NCBI GenBank assembly: GCA_964019695.1
Contig: OZ026525.1
Span: 90,987,779 to 91,051,778 of the forward strand
From: Loripinus fragilis
Taxonomy: Eukaryota; Mollusca; Bivalvia; Lucinida; Lucinidae
Reading direction: 5' to 3'
DNA length: 64,000 nt
The notes under the pieces were generated by a model, which had not been told where the DNA came from, did not search any database, and was given only the letters and a program-made list of their open reading frames with translations. Position numbers and translations under genes: made by a program. Positions 1-10,647 of the stretch are shown here, one piece after another (positions within the stretch are counted from its first letter, which is position 1; every line of letters begins with the position of its first letter).

Positions 1-33
1 ATACACATATAATATCACTAACTTATCACTTAC

Positions 34-1165
34 TATTGTCCGATTTTATTAACCTGACACAGGTGCATAATTTCACGGTTAGTGCACAAGATATTTTACC
101 TTCCGTCGACTTTCGGTATTTACCGTAAGTGTTACGAGAATTTTGCAAGTATTAATGCAGATAATGAAACGTTTTGCACTGTACTACTGACTAGTCAAGT
201 GGTTTTGGTAAAGGGTTAGCAACCAAAAGGTCCTGAGTTCGAGTCCACGTAAATTCTTTTTTTTTGTATTTTTACCTCTTTATTTGATTCGTTTAACTTC
301 ATTATTATAGATGTACCACGACCTCTGAGTAATATCTTTTGGATCATTATATTCAAAAGGTTGATGCGTAACGCATACACTGAGCCAGTCTGTCTGGAAC
401 ATCTACGTGCTTTAAAATAATATAGTATACGTAATAAAACGCCTGTAACCCCTTTTTCTAGATCCGTATTTTCAATTTTGTAAATATAGCCACGCGTTTA
501 TCTATTCTTGCATTTGTTATTGTTACTTTGTAGGACCCTCACCGAGAACGTTAACCGTATGCTCGATATGTGAAGTTGAATCTCTGTGCTTTTGACATAT
601 TTATTAAAGTAATGGCAGATATTTAAAAAAAATCTGTTTTGCCTTAGTGCCAAGACTTGCTGCATACTTTTCTTCAGACGTTTTCCCACTGAACTTAAGT
701 TCAAACAACTTGTATAGTGAATACATTTTAACCATATATTTTGGCTATAATATGGAACAATATTTTCGAATAATCTCTGAAGATGTTTCGGACAGACTGG
801 CTCATTTTACGCGTTACGCATCAATCTTTTGAAATAGAATGATCCAAAATTTCATTCCTCAGAGGTGGTGGTACATCTATAATAAATGAAATTAAACGAA
901 TCGAATAAAGTAAAAAAAAAACAAAAAAAAAACACACACACGCACGTTGACTCGAACTCACGACCTTTTGGTTGTAAACTCTGTATCATAACCACTTTAC
1001 TAGTCAGTAGGACGGTACAAACCGTTTCATTATCTGTATAAGTAATTGCAAAATTCCTGTAGACTTACGGTAAATACCGAAAGTCGACGGAAAGTAACAA
1101 TATCTTGTGCACTAACCGTGAAATTATGCACCTGTGTCAGGTTAATAAAATCGGACAATACTGTC
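34..1165. mobile_element. Foldback element with tRNA-like promoter boxes in both arms
   Basis: Two arms of about 370 bp, roughly 34-405 and 790-1165, are inverted copies of each other around a unique centre of about 390 bp. Each arm contains a tRNA-like segment. In the left arm TAGTCAAGTGG (about 191) fits the Pol III A box and GAGTTCGAGTCC (about 231) fits the B box; the right arm keeps the same two boxes in the opposite orientation near 1000 and 950. No ORF of note is present. This is either a palindromic SINE-like element or a foldback DNA transposon that captured a tRNA-like sequence. The arms are seen directly; the class is inferred. Confidence 0.75.
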
Positions 1166-1357
1166 TTTAAATCTTTCCTTGCTAGTGGCGACTTTGTCGT
1201 CTGCTGATAATGTTTGCAAACCATTTGGACCCTATCAGGACCGGTCCTGATCTAGATCCAGACTGTTTAGTGTTCCTGAAAGAATTTTTTGAAAAACTTA
1301 ATTTTGAAAAATGTCAGCAGACGACAACAAATTGTAAAATTACCCAGCATGCAAAGA
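1166..1357. repeat. Fragment of the 'CAGCAGACGAC' repeat family
   Basis: Contains GTCGTCTGCTGATAATG, TTTGCAAAC, a GATCTAGATCCAGACTGTTT-type core and CAGCAGACGAC, all shared with segments near 2005-2290, 4600-4810, 5101-5420, 25260-25390, 28640-28790 and 52386-52620. The intact 52386-52620 copy suggests these are decayed MITE pieces. Confidence 0.6.
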
Positions 1358-1537
1358 GTTAACCCTTAAAGCGCCACCTATAATTTGCAGCAGACGACAA
1401 TTTCAAATTTTGCCGCTTTTTCAAAAATTTTAAATATGGCATGATATTTCATGAGATTTTATTTTTATTGAAAACTAGGAAGGATGTTTTAAATTTTGTC
1501 ATGTGCTGCAGTCGTGATTGGCGCTTTAAGGGTTGAA
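1358..1537. mobile_element. MITE with GTTAACCCTTAAAGCGCC termini
   Basis: Begins GTTAACCCTTAAAGCGCC and ends GGCGCTTTAAGGGTTGAA, an imperfect terminal inverted repeat of about 18 bp. CAGCAGACGAC lies just inside the left end. The same termini bound the better-preserved copy at 52386-52620. Confidence 0.7.
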
Positions 1538-1756
1538 TATGACAGCTGGTGTTGAAAAGAAAGTATGACAGTGAGAGATCACCGACAGTGGTGGCAGGGA
1601 CTTTACTGGGGGGGCAAGGGGCCTCTGAATGTGAAAATATTCCCCAGTTTTTTTACCCCTAAAAGCTCTTTAACTCTTTGCCTTTTGGTGCCGTCTAACC
1701 TGATAACATTTGCAAACAGTTTGGATCCAAAGCAGGCCCAACAAAATGTCCAGCCT

Positions 1757-2004
1757 GGGACTGAGGTTATAAAACTTTTATCATGCTCAACTCAACTGAG
1801 CACAAAATTTATCCGGCTAATAAATGTTAAAATGCCAACAATTGTTGGTATTTTAACATTTATAAGCATGATAAATACCACATCTGAGAGACTGAAAGCA
1901 AGAAACTTCTTCCCTTTTTGTTATTTTAGTTTTTATGAGTACATGTAGTTGAAATTTCGTGCTCAGTTGAGTTGAGAATGAGAAAGGTTTTATAACCTCG
2001 GGGC
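1757..2004. mobile_element. Foldback MITE inserted in an older repeat
   Basis: Left arm GAGGTTATAAAACTTTTATC followed by CTCAACTCAACTGAGCAC is repeated inverted at 1955-2000. A second nested palindrome (AATGTTAAAATGCCAACAATT and its reverse) lies in the centre. The element separates the AGCAGGCCCAACAAAATGTC part of an older repeat (before 1757) from its continuation GCCTGATCTTGATCCAAAC (from 2003). No coding capacity. Confidence 0.7.
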
Positions 2005-2290
2005 CTGATCTTGATCCAAACTTTTATTTGTACCCTAAAAAGATCTTTGCCAACTGGTGCAACGTCTGCTGATAATATTTGAAAACAAGTGAGGAACCAG
2101 ATTGATCCAAATTGCTTGATATTCTGATGGTATCCCTATTAAAAAGAATTTGTTGAAAAAGTTAATTTTGAAGAAAAAAATCAGCAGATGACCAAAAAAT
2201 GAAAATTCATTTTGTCAGTTCTGATGTGTCCGGTCCAAACTGTTTGCAAAGACTATCAGCATACGACAAAATCTGCCGCTAGCAAGGAAA
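2005..2290. repeat. Fragment of the 'CAGCAGACGAC' repeat family
   Basis: Two partial inverted copies of TGATCC-A-ACTGTTTG and TCAGCAGA-GAC motifs, matching the 1166-1357 segment. Degenerate, with no intact termini. Confidence 0.5.
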
Positions 2291-2519
2291 GTGTTAGCAA
2301 GACTCCACTGTAAATATGTACAAATATTTCTTCCAACAGTAAAAATATAACGCTTTTCATAATACAGGAATGACTGAAGTAAGATCTGTTTAAAAAAACT
2401 CTCAAAAATAACCCCCAAATCTTCTAAAATAATAAAATATCTCCACAGAAAATCCCCTTGTGCGTTTTTATTTACATGAAAATTGAGCAATTTGTTCAGG
2501 TGTGGTTATCAGACATAAT

Positions 2520-2760
2520 TGAGCAGCGGCATGAGATTTCCAACAATTTGACATTTTGACAAGTGTAAACTCAGATGAGCCTCTGAAGCCTCCTTTGAAG
2601 CTCAGAAACTCCAAATGATCTTCAGTAAATACCTTAACACTCATAGAAAATATTCAAGCGACTAGCAAAGGCTCTGATCAGACTGCACGTATGTGCTGGC
2701 TGGTCTGAGCCTTTGCTGGTCGCACATCCCACATTGTTGGAAATCCCATGCCACGGCTCA
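2520..2760 (+). mobile_element. M240 MITE, full length
   Basis: 241 bp. Starts TGAGCAGCGGCATGAGATTT and ends with the inverted version ATCCCATGCCACGGCTCA, a terminal inverted repeat of about 30 bp. The interior carries the family signature: AACTCCAAATGAT, CAAGCGACTAGCAAAGGCTC, TGATCAGACTGC and GCTGGTCGCACAT. At least 15 copies occur in this window. There is no ORF, so it is a non-autonomous DNA transposon. Confidence 0.85.
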
Positions 2761-2849
2761 TTTATTCAAATCTGAGATCTAGGCAAAGCAGTCAATGTTA
2801 ATGGGAAAATATATCAAATGCTGTGAGGAATATTTAATTGCAGGCCTCC

Positions 2850-3000
2850 AGATAAGAGTGCGTATTTGAAAATTATTTTTATTTCTCAACCAAAACATAT
2901 GTTGTGGGTACTCAAAAGAACAGTCTCAATGAGACAGTTCTTTTGAGTACCCATAACATATGTTAAAACAGATGGGTAAGAAAATATTCACAATTGTAAA
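2850..3000. repeat. Hairpin repeat family (ACATATGTTGTGGGTACTC), copy 1
   Basis: An almost perfect 71-bp hairpin (2894-2964) centred on GTCTCAATGAGAC, with arms reading ACATATGTTGTGGGTACTCA. The flanks (GCCTCCAGATAAGAGTGCG and GATGGGTAAGAAAATATTC) are also shared with the copies near 6545-6690 and 7490-7640, so the hairpin is the core of a larger repeat. Confidence 0.75.
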
Positions 3001-3312
3001 GATGTTTGCCTATCTGGACCTTTTGTAAAGGAAGAATTTCCCAAACTGTGACAGATAAATCTTTGTACCTGTCAAACCAGTGACTGTTTCAACAATATTA
3101 AAAAGAAACACGATCATCGTTAATAATCATAACTGACTATACCATGCATTTGGGCACTATGATATAACTTACACCCTTATTTTTCTTCATTTGTGCACCT
3201 TTCCACATAGCATTTTTTCACACATTTTAAGTAATTAAAATCTTTTAGTAACTCTTTTTATACTTTGTGTGTGTGCCAGCATCAGAGACGCCGTCAAGAC
3301 TTTACAGAATTT

Positions 3313-3480
3313 CAGTGGGGGATCCAGAGGGTGGTTGGCCGAACCCCCCTTTGAGACGAAATTATTTCATTTTCATGGAGAATTTTCAGAAAAATTAATG
3401 AAAAATCAGGTACAGTTAACAAATCGAACCCCCCTTTTCAAATTTGAACCCCCTATCAAGAAATGCTAGATCCGCCCCTG
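3313..3480. mobile_element. CAGTGGCGGATCC-type MITE, copy 1
   Basis: Starts CAGTGGGGGATCCAGAGG and ends CTAGATCCGCCCCTG. The interior has the G-rich/C-rich AACCCCCC blocks and the AATTATTTCATTTTCATG segment shared with the 8008-8217 copy. The 5-bp flanks (AATTT / ATTGT) do not match well, so the target duplication has decayed or the ends are misplaced. Confidence 0.65.
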
Positions 3481-4590
3481 ATTGTGCAGGATTACATATG
3501 CCGCCACTAGTCAGTTCTGTGATAAATAAAAATCTCATTTCTTCCCCTTAAATTATTATGTTGGCTAATATAACAGAATAATCTCCATCACAGCATAACA
3601 TTAATAACAACAATTTTCAAAAACTTGAGTTTTTGTATAAAAATATCAATTATTGATACCGTAAATGATCTAAAATTTCGAACATTTTTCTCTTTCTATT
3701 CTCAGATAAAATGTTGTTTTTCAGGACAGGAATTTGCAAAATGCTTGTCAGAATAGCAAGCAGGGAAGACCCTGATCAGACTGCTTCATTAGAAGCACTC
3801 TGATGTGGGTATGTCCTGTTTGTCTAGGCCTTTTCGGCACATATTTAGTGATAAAAATTTTAAAACATTTACCATAGTAGAAATTATTTGCAGTTCAATA
3901 TAAAAATACTTAGTTTTGTAGTAAAAACACCCTGTTAGACCAAAATGATTAAAACTGAACATTAAATCTATACATGTACAATAATATATACAAAATAATC
4001 CTGCGCCTAATTTTGAGAGTGAAATGTAAACAAAATAAACAACACCCTTTACTTCATAGGCAATTTTTAGATCATGACATCATTTTCTATTTTAGATAAC
4101 ATTGAAAAACTTAAAAAAAAATTAAGTTAAGTTTTGAATACTTTTGAAAATATGGAAAATGAAGCATTTGCTCCAAAAGAGCAAATGCTCCATTTTCAAT
4201 GATATTTCAAAGGCGTCAAAGGGAGTTATTATGGATTAAAGGGTTAAATATCTTGATTTTAGTCAAAAACATTTTAACTTTCATACATGCCATAAGCTGT
4301 GGACTCAGATCTGTGAGATAAACCAAAATTTTGAAGAGAGATTTGATAAAATTCTGTGAGATTTTTACAAAAACACTTTGGAACACCCCCAAAGTAACCA
4401 AAAAGCTTTTTTTTAATGTAAGAAAACTTGTGATAAACACAATAAAGTGTGATTTATGATTATTTCTTTATAAAATGTGTATTTTGAGGGTCGAACTGAA
4501 AATTCTGTGAAATTTGAAAATCTTATGGGAATTCTCTTTCAGAAGGGCCAAATTCTGTGAGATTTTATCTCACAGTGTGATGTATGGCAT
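3481..4590. other. AT-rich non-coding DNA
   Basis: No gene, RNA or intact repeat is recognised. Short inverted repeats such as GAGCATTTGCTC near 4165-4190 are present. ORFs here are short and have no recognisable motif. Confidence 0.5.
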
Positions 4591-4599
4591 GTATGCTCT

Positions 4600-4810
4600 T
4601 TGCTTGCTTCAGACAACCTTTGCAAACAGTTTGGCTCCAGATCAGGCCCAGCAAAATATTATCAGATCTAAATCCAAACTGTTTGACTCTGAAGTTATTC
4701 AAGAAAGTAGTTTCTGAAAGTGAATTGTATACCCTTAAAGTTTCAATTACAACAAAAGTCGTCGGCTTTTGTCATCTGCTGAAATGTTTTAGAAGGGTTC
4801 AAGCCTATAC
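4600..4810. repeat. Fragment of the 'CAGCAGACGAC' repeat family
   Basis: Contains TTTGCAAACAGTTTGG, AGATCAGGCCCAGCAAAAT and GTCGTCGGCTTTTGTCATC, matching other members. It directly precedes the 73-bp tandem array, which may have arisen by expansion within it. Confidence 0.5.
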
Positions 4811-5100
4811 GGTCATACAGTAATGAACCAGATTGGACTGTCAGATCTGTGTCATCATCTTTGCCTCTACACTTACATTCTATGGTCATACAGTAATGAA
4901 CCAGATTGGACTGTCAGATCTGTGTCATCATCTTTGCCTCTACACTTACATTCTATGGTCATACAGTAATGAACCAGATTGGACTGTCAGATCTGTGTCA
5001 TCATCTTTGCCTCTACACTTACATTCTATGGTCATACAGTAATGAACCAGATTGGACTGTCAGATCTGTGTCATCACTCTTTGCCTCTACACTTACATTG
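4811..5100. repeat. 73-bp minisatellite, four units
   Basis: Four head-to-tail copies of a 73-bp unit beginning GGTCATACAGTAATGAACCA. The first three are virtually identical; the fourth has one extra base and a degenerate end. Because 73 is not a multiple of 3 and the unit has no stop in any forward frame, ORFs run through the array in shifting frames; these are artefacts, not genes. Confidence 0.9.
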
Positions 5101-5420
5101 GTCAACAATGTTAGCAAATATATGAAGCAGACGACTTAAGCAGACGGCATTTTCAAACACATTTGTTTTCAGACACTTCAATATAAGCAATTTGTAGCCA
5201 AATCTGCATGCTTAACTGCATGCCGGGTAATTTTTCATGATTTTATTGTCATCTGCTGACTTTATTAAAAATTAATATTTTCTAAAAATTCTTCCAGGAA
5301 CACTATCAGGGTGTCAAACAGTTTGGATTCAGTTCAGGACCGATGTTATCTTGGTCCTGATCTGGATCCTGTTTGCAAAGGCTATCAGCAGATGACAAAA
5401 GTGGCCACTAGCAAGAGGAG
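5101..5420. repeat. Fragment of the 'CAGCAGACGAC' repeat family
   Basis: Carries AAGCAGACGACTTAAGCAGA on the left and TTTGCAAAGGCTATCAGCAG on the right, with GTTTGGATTC and TGATCTGGATCCTG in between. Decayed relative of 52386-52620. Confidence 0.55.
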
Positions 5421-5506
5421 TTAATATGAACCTAAGCAATTTGTTTCTGACATTGGAATGTATAATTAATATTGAGCTTCACTTTAAACTAATACAAAAG
5501 TACTTA

Positions 5507-5916
5507 GGCCAGAATTTTTTTATTAGTTGATTTACTAACCCTCCTAATGTGATTTTCAAGAAAGTAGAAAAATAAAATTTCATTTCTAAAAAAAAAATAT
5601 TTTATCCACCGACTCTAAATATCATTTGTTTTATTGAAAAAATAATATATTTTTGAGGTTCTGTTTATGTATTTTTGAGAGTGACACTGTTAAAAGTGAT
5701 TGTCCTGCCAAGATTTTTAGGAAAATGATGAAATATTTAAAGATACAGACTGTTGGTTTACTTAACTAGTTTAACTGTTTGTTTTGGAGATATTGAAAAA
5801 ATAAAAAGCTCTGAAAATGACCAGTTAATTGGTAATTTTTAGAGCTTTTTTAATTATTTTTTTTCCTAAATCTGAAAAAAATATCCTGTAAATCAACTAC
5901 TAAAAAAATTCTGGCC
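5507..5916. mobile_element. MITE flanked by TTA, Harbinger-like
   Basis: 410 bp. The ends GGCCAGAATTTTTTTATTAG and its inverse form a terminal repeat of about 30 bp. Both flanks read TTA (5504-5506 and 5917-5919), the 3-bp target typical of PIF/Harbinger elements. The interior is AT-rich with an internal AAAAAGCTCTGAAAATGACC hairpin and no ORF. The class is inferred from the duplication and the GG start. Confidence 0.7.
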
Positions 5917-6221
5917 TTAATAGCTTACAAAAATTTGAGCATTGGACAACTGACCATTTCTAAAACTAAACTGAAAAAAATGACTAGTCTTCATTATATA
6001 CTGACATAGAAAAACTTATTCATTCCGACTATTAAAGGACCACTGATTCATTTTTAAGGTTTAAAGGGAACATTCCGATTCATCACTAGTACAGAATAAA
6101 AATATTACAAAATTAGAGAAAGGGCTCCTTTACGCAAAAGGGTCGATAATTTCGATTTGGATATTTGATCATAAACACATAACCCCCCATGAAGGATCAC
6201 AAAAATTCAAAATAAGATATG

Positions 6222-6423
6222 CAGTAAACCTGTCCTAAGCGGCCACTCAAAAATAAGACAAAAATTGGTTTTCAAGACTGATTATCCCTTAATGCAGGTC
6301 AAAAGTATTGCAGAATGCTCCAAGAGAGCATTCTGCAATACGTTCGACCTTCATTAAGCTACCGTTTGTCATTAAGACCTTTGTTTTGTCTATTTTAGTG
6401 ACCGCTTAAGACAGGTATTACTG
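6222..6423. mobile_element. Palindromic MITE, mariner-like ends, copy 1
   Basis: Ends CAGTAAACCTGTCCTAAGCG and its inverse CGCTTAAGACAGGTATTACTG. The centre is a hairpin (TATTGCAGAATGCTC and its reverse). The same element is at 14988-15196, where TA flanks both sides, typical of Tc1/mariner MITEs. Confidence 0.8.
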
Positions 6424-6544
6424 TATAGAGGGTGAATATAATGTATACTGATATTCCTACTACTTATTATTTGAAAAAAAGTTCAGAAAAAAAGTGCAGA
6501 ACCAGATCAGACCACTCCCTAGCAGTCAGTACATGACCAGGACT

Positions 6545-6690
6545 TTCGTTAAGAGTGCGCACTCCAATTTTTTTTCTTATTTCTCAATCAAAACATATGT
6601 TGTGGGCACTCAAACGAACCGTCTCAATGAGACGGTTCTTTTGAACACCTAAAACAAATGTTAAAACTGATGGGTAAGGAAATATTTAGA
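6545..6690. repeat. Hairpin repeat family (ACATATGTTGTGGGTACTC), copy 2
   Basis: Hairpin 6589-6663 centred on GTCTCAATGAGAC, with flanks like copy 1, including GATGGGTAAGGAAATATTTA. Confidence 0.75.
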
Positions 6691-6760
6691 TTTTAACGCT
6701 TAAAAAGTTTGTTTATCTAAACCTTTGCATGGCCTTCAAAGTTTGCTATCTGTACACATA

Positions 6761-6999
6761 AGAGCCGTGACATGTGACTTCCAAAAATGTTGCGCTTTGA
6801 CATGTGTAGACTCAGACAAGCCTGTGCAGCTTCCTTTTAAGCTTAGAAACTCCAAATGATGTTCAGTCAGAAGCTTACCAATCATAGAATATTCAAGCAA
6901 CTAGCAAAGGCTCTGATCAGACTGGGCATATGCACAGGCTGATCTGAGATCTTGCTGATCCCACAAACCACATTGTTGGAAATCTCATGTCCTGGCTCA
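6761..6999 (+). mobile_element. M240 MITE, full length
   Basis: Starts AGAGCCGTGACATGTGACTT and ends AATCTCATGTCCTGGCTCA. The interior signature AACTCCAAATGAT, CAAGCAACTAGCAAAGGCTC and TGATCAGACTGG is in the same orientation as the 2520 copy. Confidence 0.8.
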
Positions 7000-7490
7000 T
7001 ATGTCATCAACATGCCCACCAATCCAGCTCCTATATCACATATATTTATACCATTTGTATTAAACCTATTGTTTTCTAATTATAAGAGCAAAATTTAGAA
7101 ATAGGGCAATGCTATTTGATGAAACACTCAGTGAAGCTTTTGACACTGCTATCGGTTTTAAGAGGATATTCTGCTTGACAGTTTAAAATGTTTTGTAATG
7201 AAGAAAAATGGTATTTTTTTCATCTTCAACACATATTCTAGAAGCATTTTATGTGCTAGGGCATACTAGTTAAGGTATGTCGAAGGTTAACATCAAGGCC
7301 ATCAAATAGCATTTTCGGATTTCTAAAATTTTGTATTTGTTAAACAAAAATAATGATTTAGCTGAATTTTAGGCCCATCACATTCATAGGAAAAAGGTCA
7401 CTCTTCTTCATAAGACAGTATTGATTTTATGCGATGAAGAAGCTGGATTGATGGCCGTGATCAAGTTTTTCTTGCGTCAAGCAGGCCTCT
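7000..7490. other. AT-rich non-coding DNA
   Basis: No gene or known repeat seen. A segment around 7270-7450 contains two approximately inverted GGCCATCAAT / ATTGATGGCC stretches, so it may be another decayed foldback. Confidence 0.4.
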
Positions 7491-7640
7491 AGATAAAAGT
7501 GCATATTGAAAAACTATTTTCTTTATTTCTCATCCAAAACATATGTTGTGTCCAAAACATATGTCTCAATGAGACGGTTCTTTTGAGCACCCAAAACACA
7601 TGTTTACATTGAATGTTAGAAAATAATCACAATTTTACGC
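7490..7640. repeat. Hairpin repeat family, copy 3 (rearranged)
   Basis: Contains the family core TGTCTCAATGAGACGGTTCT and flank GCCTCTAGATAAAAGTGC. The left arm is scrambled: CCAAAACATATG occurs twice and the GGGTACTC part is missing. Confidence 0.65.
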
Positions 7641-8007
7641 TAAAAATATTTGCTTAACTGGCCCTATGGTCAAGGCTCATATAAGTCCCCTCTTTGTCTG
7701 GCAAAGCACAAAGCTAATGGTTACCACATTCCCGCAAAGCTGTTGAAATATTTGATATGAGCGGCTATCCAGCACAAGGTACAAGTTGGTGTGCAGGCAT
7801 GGAAGACTCAGATCAGCCTACACATCCGTACCATCTGATCAGAGTCTTGGATGGGCGCTCTATGGGTAGCTAAGGGTCCATCGTTTCTTCAGGAGTAAAA
7901 CAAAGACTCTGATCAGACTGTGTTGATGTGCAAAATGATTTGAATCTTTAGTGTACACAAATAACAGCTTATACCTTATTCTGGATACCAACAGATAGTG
8001 TAAAAGC

Positions 8008-8217
8008 CAGTGGCGGATCCAAAGGGGGTTCGCTTGAACCCGCCTCCCATTTTTAAATATCCTATGAAAATGAAATAATTTCGTCTCGTTGAGACCAAAT
8101 TATTTCATTTTCATGAGATATTTAAGAAAAATGAGATTAAATCAGCAAAGCGACCCCCCCCCCCTCACGTCTTAATACATATGAACCCCCTTTCCAGAAA
8201 TCCTGGAGCCGCCCCTG
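8008..8217. mobile_element. CAGTGGCGGATCC-type MITE inserted in the last HPD exon
   Basis: 210 bp, beginning CAGTGGCGGATCCAAAGGGG and ending CTGGAGCCGCCCCTG. It is flanked by a perfect 5-bp duplication AAAGC (8003-8007 and 8218-8222). The interior is a hairpin around AATTATTTCATTTTCATG. The larger 8775-14331 element has the same termini and also a 5-bp duplication, which supports 5 bp as the target length for this family. It sits inside the HPD reading frame, see the exon at 8172-8312. Confidence 0.85.
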
Positions 8218-8312
8218 AAAGCTTCTATAGACAATGAATCAGAGATTGCCCCTTTTTCCTGTTCCAACTCTATTGCTTCAAACAACGCCTTGAAGTTACC
8301 CACTCCAAATCC
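8172..8312 (-). CDS. HPD: 4-hydroxyphenylpyruvate dioxygenase, last coding exon (C-terminus)
   Basis: HPD converts 4-hydroxyphenylpyruvate to homogentisate in cytosolic tyrosine breakdown. Reading the minus strand, TTGTTGTTTTTTCAG ends the intron and the exon opens GFGVGNFKALFEAIELEQEK, the conserved C-terminal helix segment of animal HPD (GFGAGNF-FKALFEAIE-EQ type). It joins in phase 0 to the exon at 15713-15835. After the conserved part the frame reads about ten host residues (through SIEAF). It then enters the MITE at 8217, which adds about 14 residues and a TAA at 8174-8172. If the MITE is removed, the frame continues into host DNA and stops at TAA 7971-7969. The mature C-terminus therefore appears to be partly transposon-derived. 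Identification of the exon is firm; use of this stop in mRNA is inferred. Confidence 0.9.
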   Translation of the reverse strand, partial: GFGVGNFKALFEAIELEQEKGAISDSLSIEAFRGGSRISGKGVHMY

Positions 8313-9166
8313 CTGAAAAAACAACAAAGCATCATTAAGTATCTTTCTGAATGATTATTATGTATGTCCAATTATAGTGAAAAATTATTGCAAAAATCAA
8401 AGTTTGAAAATTTGACTTTTTCACAAATGACTTTTAGGGAGATTTCACGCATTAACAGGACATATCGTTATAAGTGAACCAAAAGATTAGATTTTGTTTG
8501 TAATAATAATGAGCAATTATATCAGATCCTCTATATACTAGGCCAAAAAAGAAACGCCACAAATAAAACAAACATTGTATATGGGAGTCTTTCACCAATC
8601 CCTCGCGAACGATTTAGAATAGTTTGAGTGCTGATTCTTGGATTATCGGTCCCTAGGGTTGTCCTAGCTACTACTGTCATTAGACGAAATTGTTTAAGCA
8701 GTTTACACCTACAGTTTTATCGATCTTGATGTCGCGCCATTACACGATGACGTCATGAACGCGCACAGTCTAGCCAGTGGCGGATTTAGGGGGGGGGGGT
8801 GCTTTGGGTGCTTCAGCACCCCCAGCTGAGTCCATGGTAAAAAAATCTTAACCTACTTTTTTCTTCTCAATGTACGGTAGGTACCTTTTTTGCATGTTCT
8901 GTAAGCCCGGTTAAAAAGCCAGCACCCTAGAGATTAAAACGGCTGTTAATTGTCACACCTAATCATAAAATTAAGTTTGAGCAATTCAGCTGACCGACAG
9001 CGTAACCAGGCAACCTGAGGTACCCTCTAAATTTGGAGAGCCTTATCTTCAAGGTAGTGCGAAAAAGAGAATTTCTAAACGAAAACTTTGAAAACAAGTC
9101 TTGAGAATCCTCAAATTATGTACGAAAGCCTAGAAGGTCCACTTTTAAAAAGAAAAAAAAATCTCG

Positions 9167-9387
9167 TTATAACGAGATAACTAACTCGTAATAACGAGAT
9201 AATTAACTCGTAATAACGAGATGATTACCTCGTTATAACGAGAAAGTTAAGTCGTAATAACGAGAAAAAAATATATATCTCGTAATAACGAGATAATTAT
9301 CTCGTAATAACGAGAAAACTAACTCGTAATAACGAGATAATTAACTCGTAATAGCGAGATAACTAACTCGTTATTACGAGATAATTG
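9167..9387. repeat. Palindromic array CTCGTTATAACGAG, left
   Basis: About ten monomers of roughly 20-22 bp, each with a CTCGTWATWACGAG palindrome joined by ATAACTAA or ATAATTAT spacers. Confidence 0.9.
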
Positions 9388-9997
9388 TCTGGCACCAGAG
9401 ATTCCTGGAAGTCTGCCAGGGCGCCAGAGGCAGTTGCAGATTGGTGCATTGAGCTTAGGGGGTCCATAGAGGTCGACACTGGTCTAAACTTGTTTGGCAT
9501 CAGGGATTCCTTGAAGTCTGCAATGGCATCAGGGGCAGTAGAATACAAGTGCTTGTGACTCGGGGGAGTCCAGAGAGGTCGAAATTGGTCTTAAGTGTTC
9601 GGCATCGGAGATCCTGGAATTCTGTGACGGTGTCAGAGACAGTCGCAGACCAGTGCATGAACTGTAGTAATTCCCTAGAGGCTTTAAATAGAGATCTTAA
9701 ACTGGTCTTGGCACCAGGGAATCCTGGAAATCTGCGAGTATATAGGGGTCCCTAGAAGTCTAAACTAGTCTTAGGCGATTGGCACTATGGATTCCTGGAA
9801 GTCTGAGAGAAGATGACACAGAAAGTCGAACATCAGTGCATTTAACACGGGAGTAGTCATAGAGGTCGAAACTGGTTTGAGCTTGTTTGGGACTGGAGAT
9901 TCCTAGGAGTTTGCAACTGTGTCAGAAACAGTCGCAGACCAGTCCATTGATTTCGGGGGGGGGGGGTCCATAGTGTCAAAACTAGTCTTAACTTATA
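9388..9997 (+). repeat. Minisatellite of about 108 bp, six degenerate units
   Basis: Units start GGCACCAGGGATTCCTGGAA and contain GTCGCAGACCAGTGCATT and GTCCATAGAGGTCGAAACTG. The fourth unit is shortened. Short ORFs on both strands here (around 9363-9755) are by-products of the repeat. Confidence 0.85.
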
Positions 9998-10215
9998 AAG
10001 TGAGAACTAACTAGTTATAACGTGATATCTATCTCGTAATAACGCGATAACTAACTCGTAATAACGAGATAAGTAACTCGTTATAACGCGATAATTATCT
10101 CGTAATAACGAGATAGCTAACTCATAATAACGAGATAATTATCTCGTTATAACGAGATAACTAGCTCGTTATAACGAGGTAACTATTTCGTAATAACGAG
10201 TTAACTTTTTGTAAA
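9998..10215. repeat. Palindromic array CTCGTTATAACGAG, middle
   Basis: About nine monomers, more degenerate (variants CGTGAT, CGCGAT, CGAGGT), ending TTCGTAATAACGAGTTAAC. Confidence 0.85.
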
Positions 10216-10278
10216 CTGGTTGCAGAGGGGATTATAACCCACTTATCGCTCAAGACAAGATTTTCTATAGGCAAAACT

Positions 10279-10475
10279 GTTTAATTTGATTCTTTACGTC
10301 CCATCAACAATCTTTTAGTTAAAAAGGGACGGATCACCCTGGGTTGAACCAGTACTAAGCTAGGATAAATGTGTTTTGCTCAAGGACCACAACGCGGAGT
10401 GACGCCTATGAGGCTCGAACCAGCGGCCCCTCGGTCTCGAGTCAAGCACTCTACCACTGATCCACTGCGCTCCCT
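10279..10475 (-). mobile_element. tRNA-derived SINE family A, full length
   Basis: On the minus strand it opens GGGAGCGCAGTGGATCAGTG (A-box region) and has GGTTCGAGCC (B box). The body is shared with the copies at 18111-18309 and 21421-21614 (TGTGGTCCTTGAGCAA, CTTAGTACTGGTTCAACCC, AAAGATTGTTGATGG), and the 3' end is GTAAAGAATCAAAT. The length of about 197 bp matches the others. It lies between the arms of the palindromic-array structure. Confidence 0.85.
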
Positions 10476-10647
10476 ATAACAATTTTAAGCTGCGCCTAAA
10501 TATTATGTATAAATACGTCATTCTCACATTGTTGAATGACGTCATAATATTTCTGACGTCACTTAAATGCAATTACAATGTGACGCAAGTTATTTACACA
10601 ATTTTCTTTCAGTTTCAGTTTCAAATCCCAATAATCAGGCACAGGTC

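Noticed and set aside
9363..9755. ORFs in the 108-bp repeats
   Set aside because: Frames follow the repeat period and have no recognisable domain.
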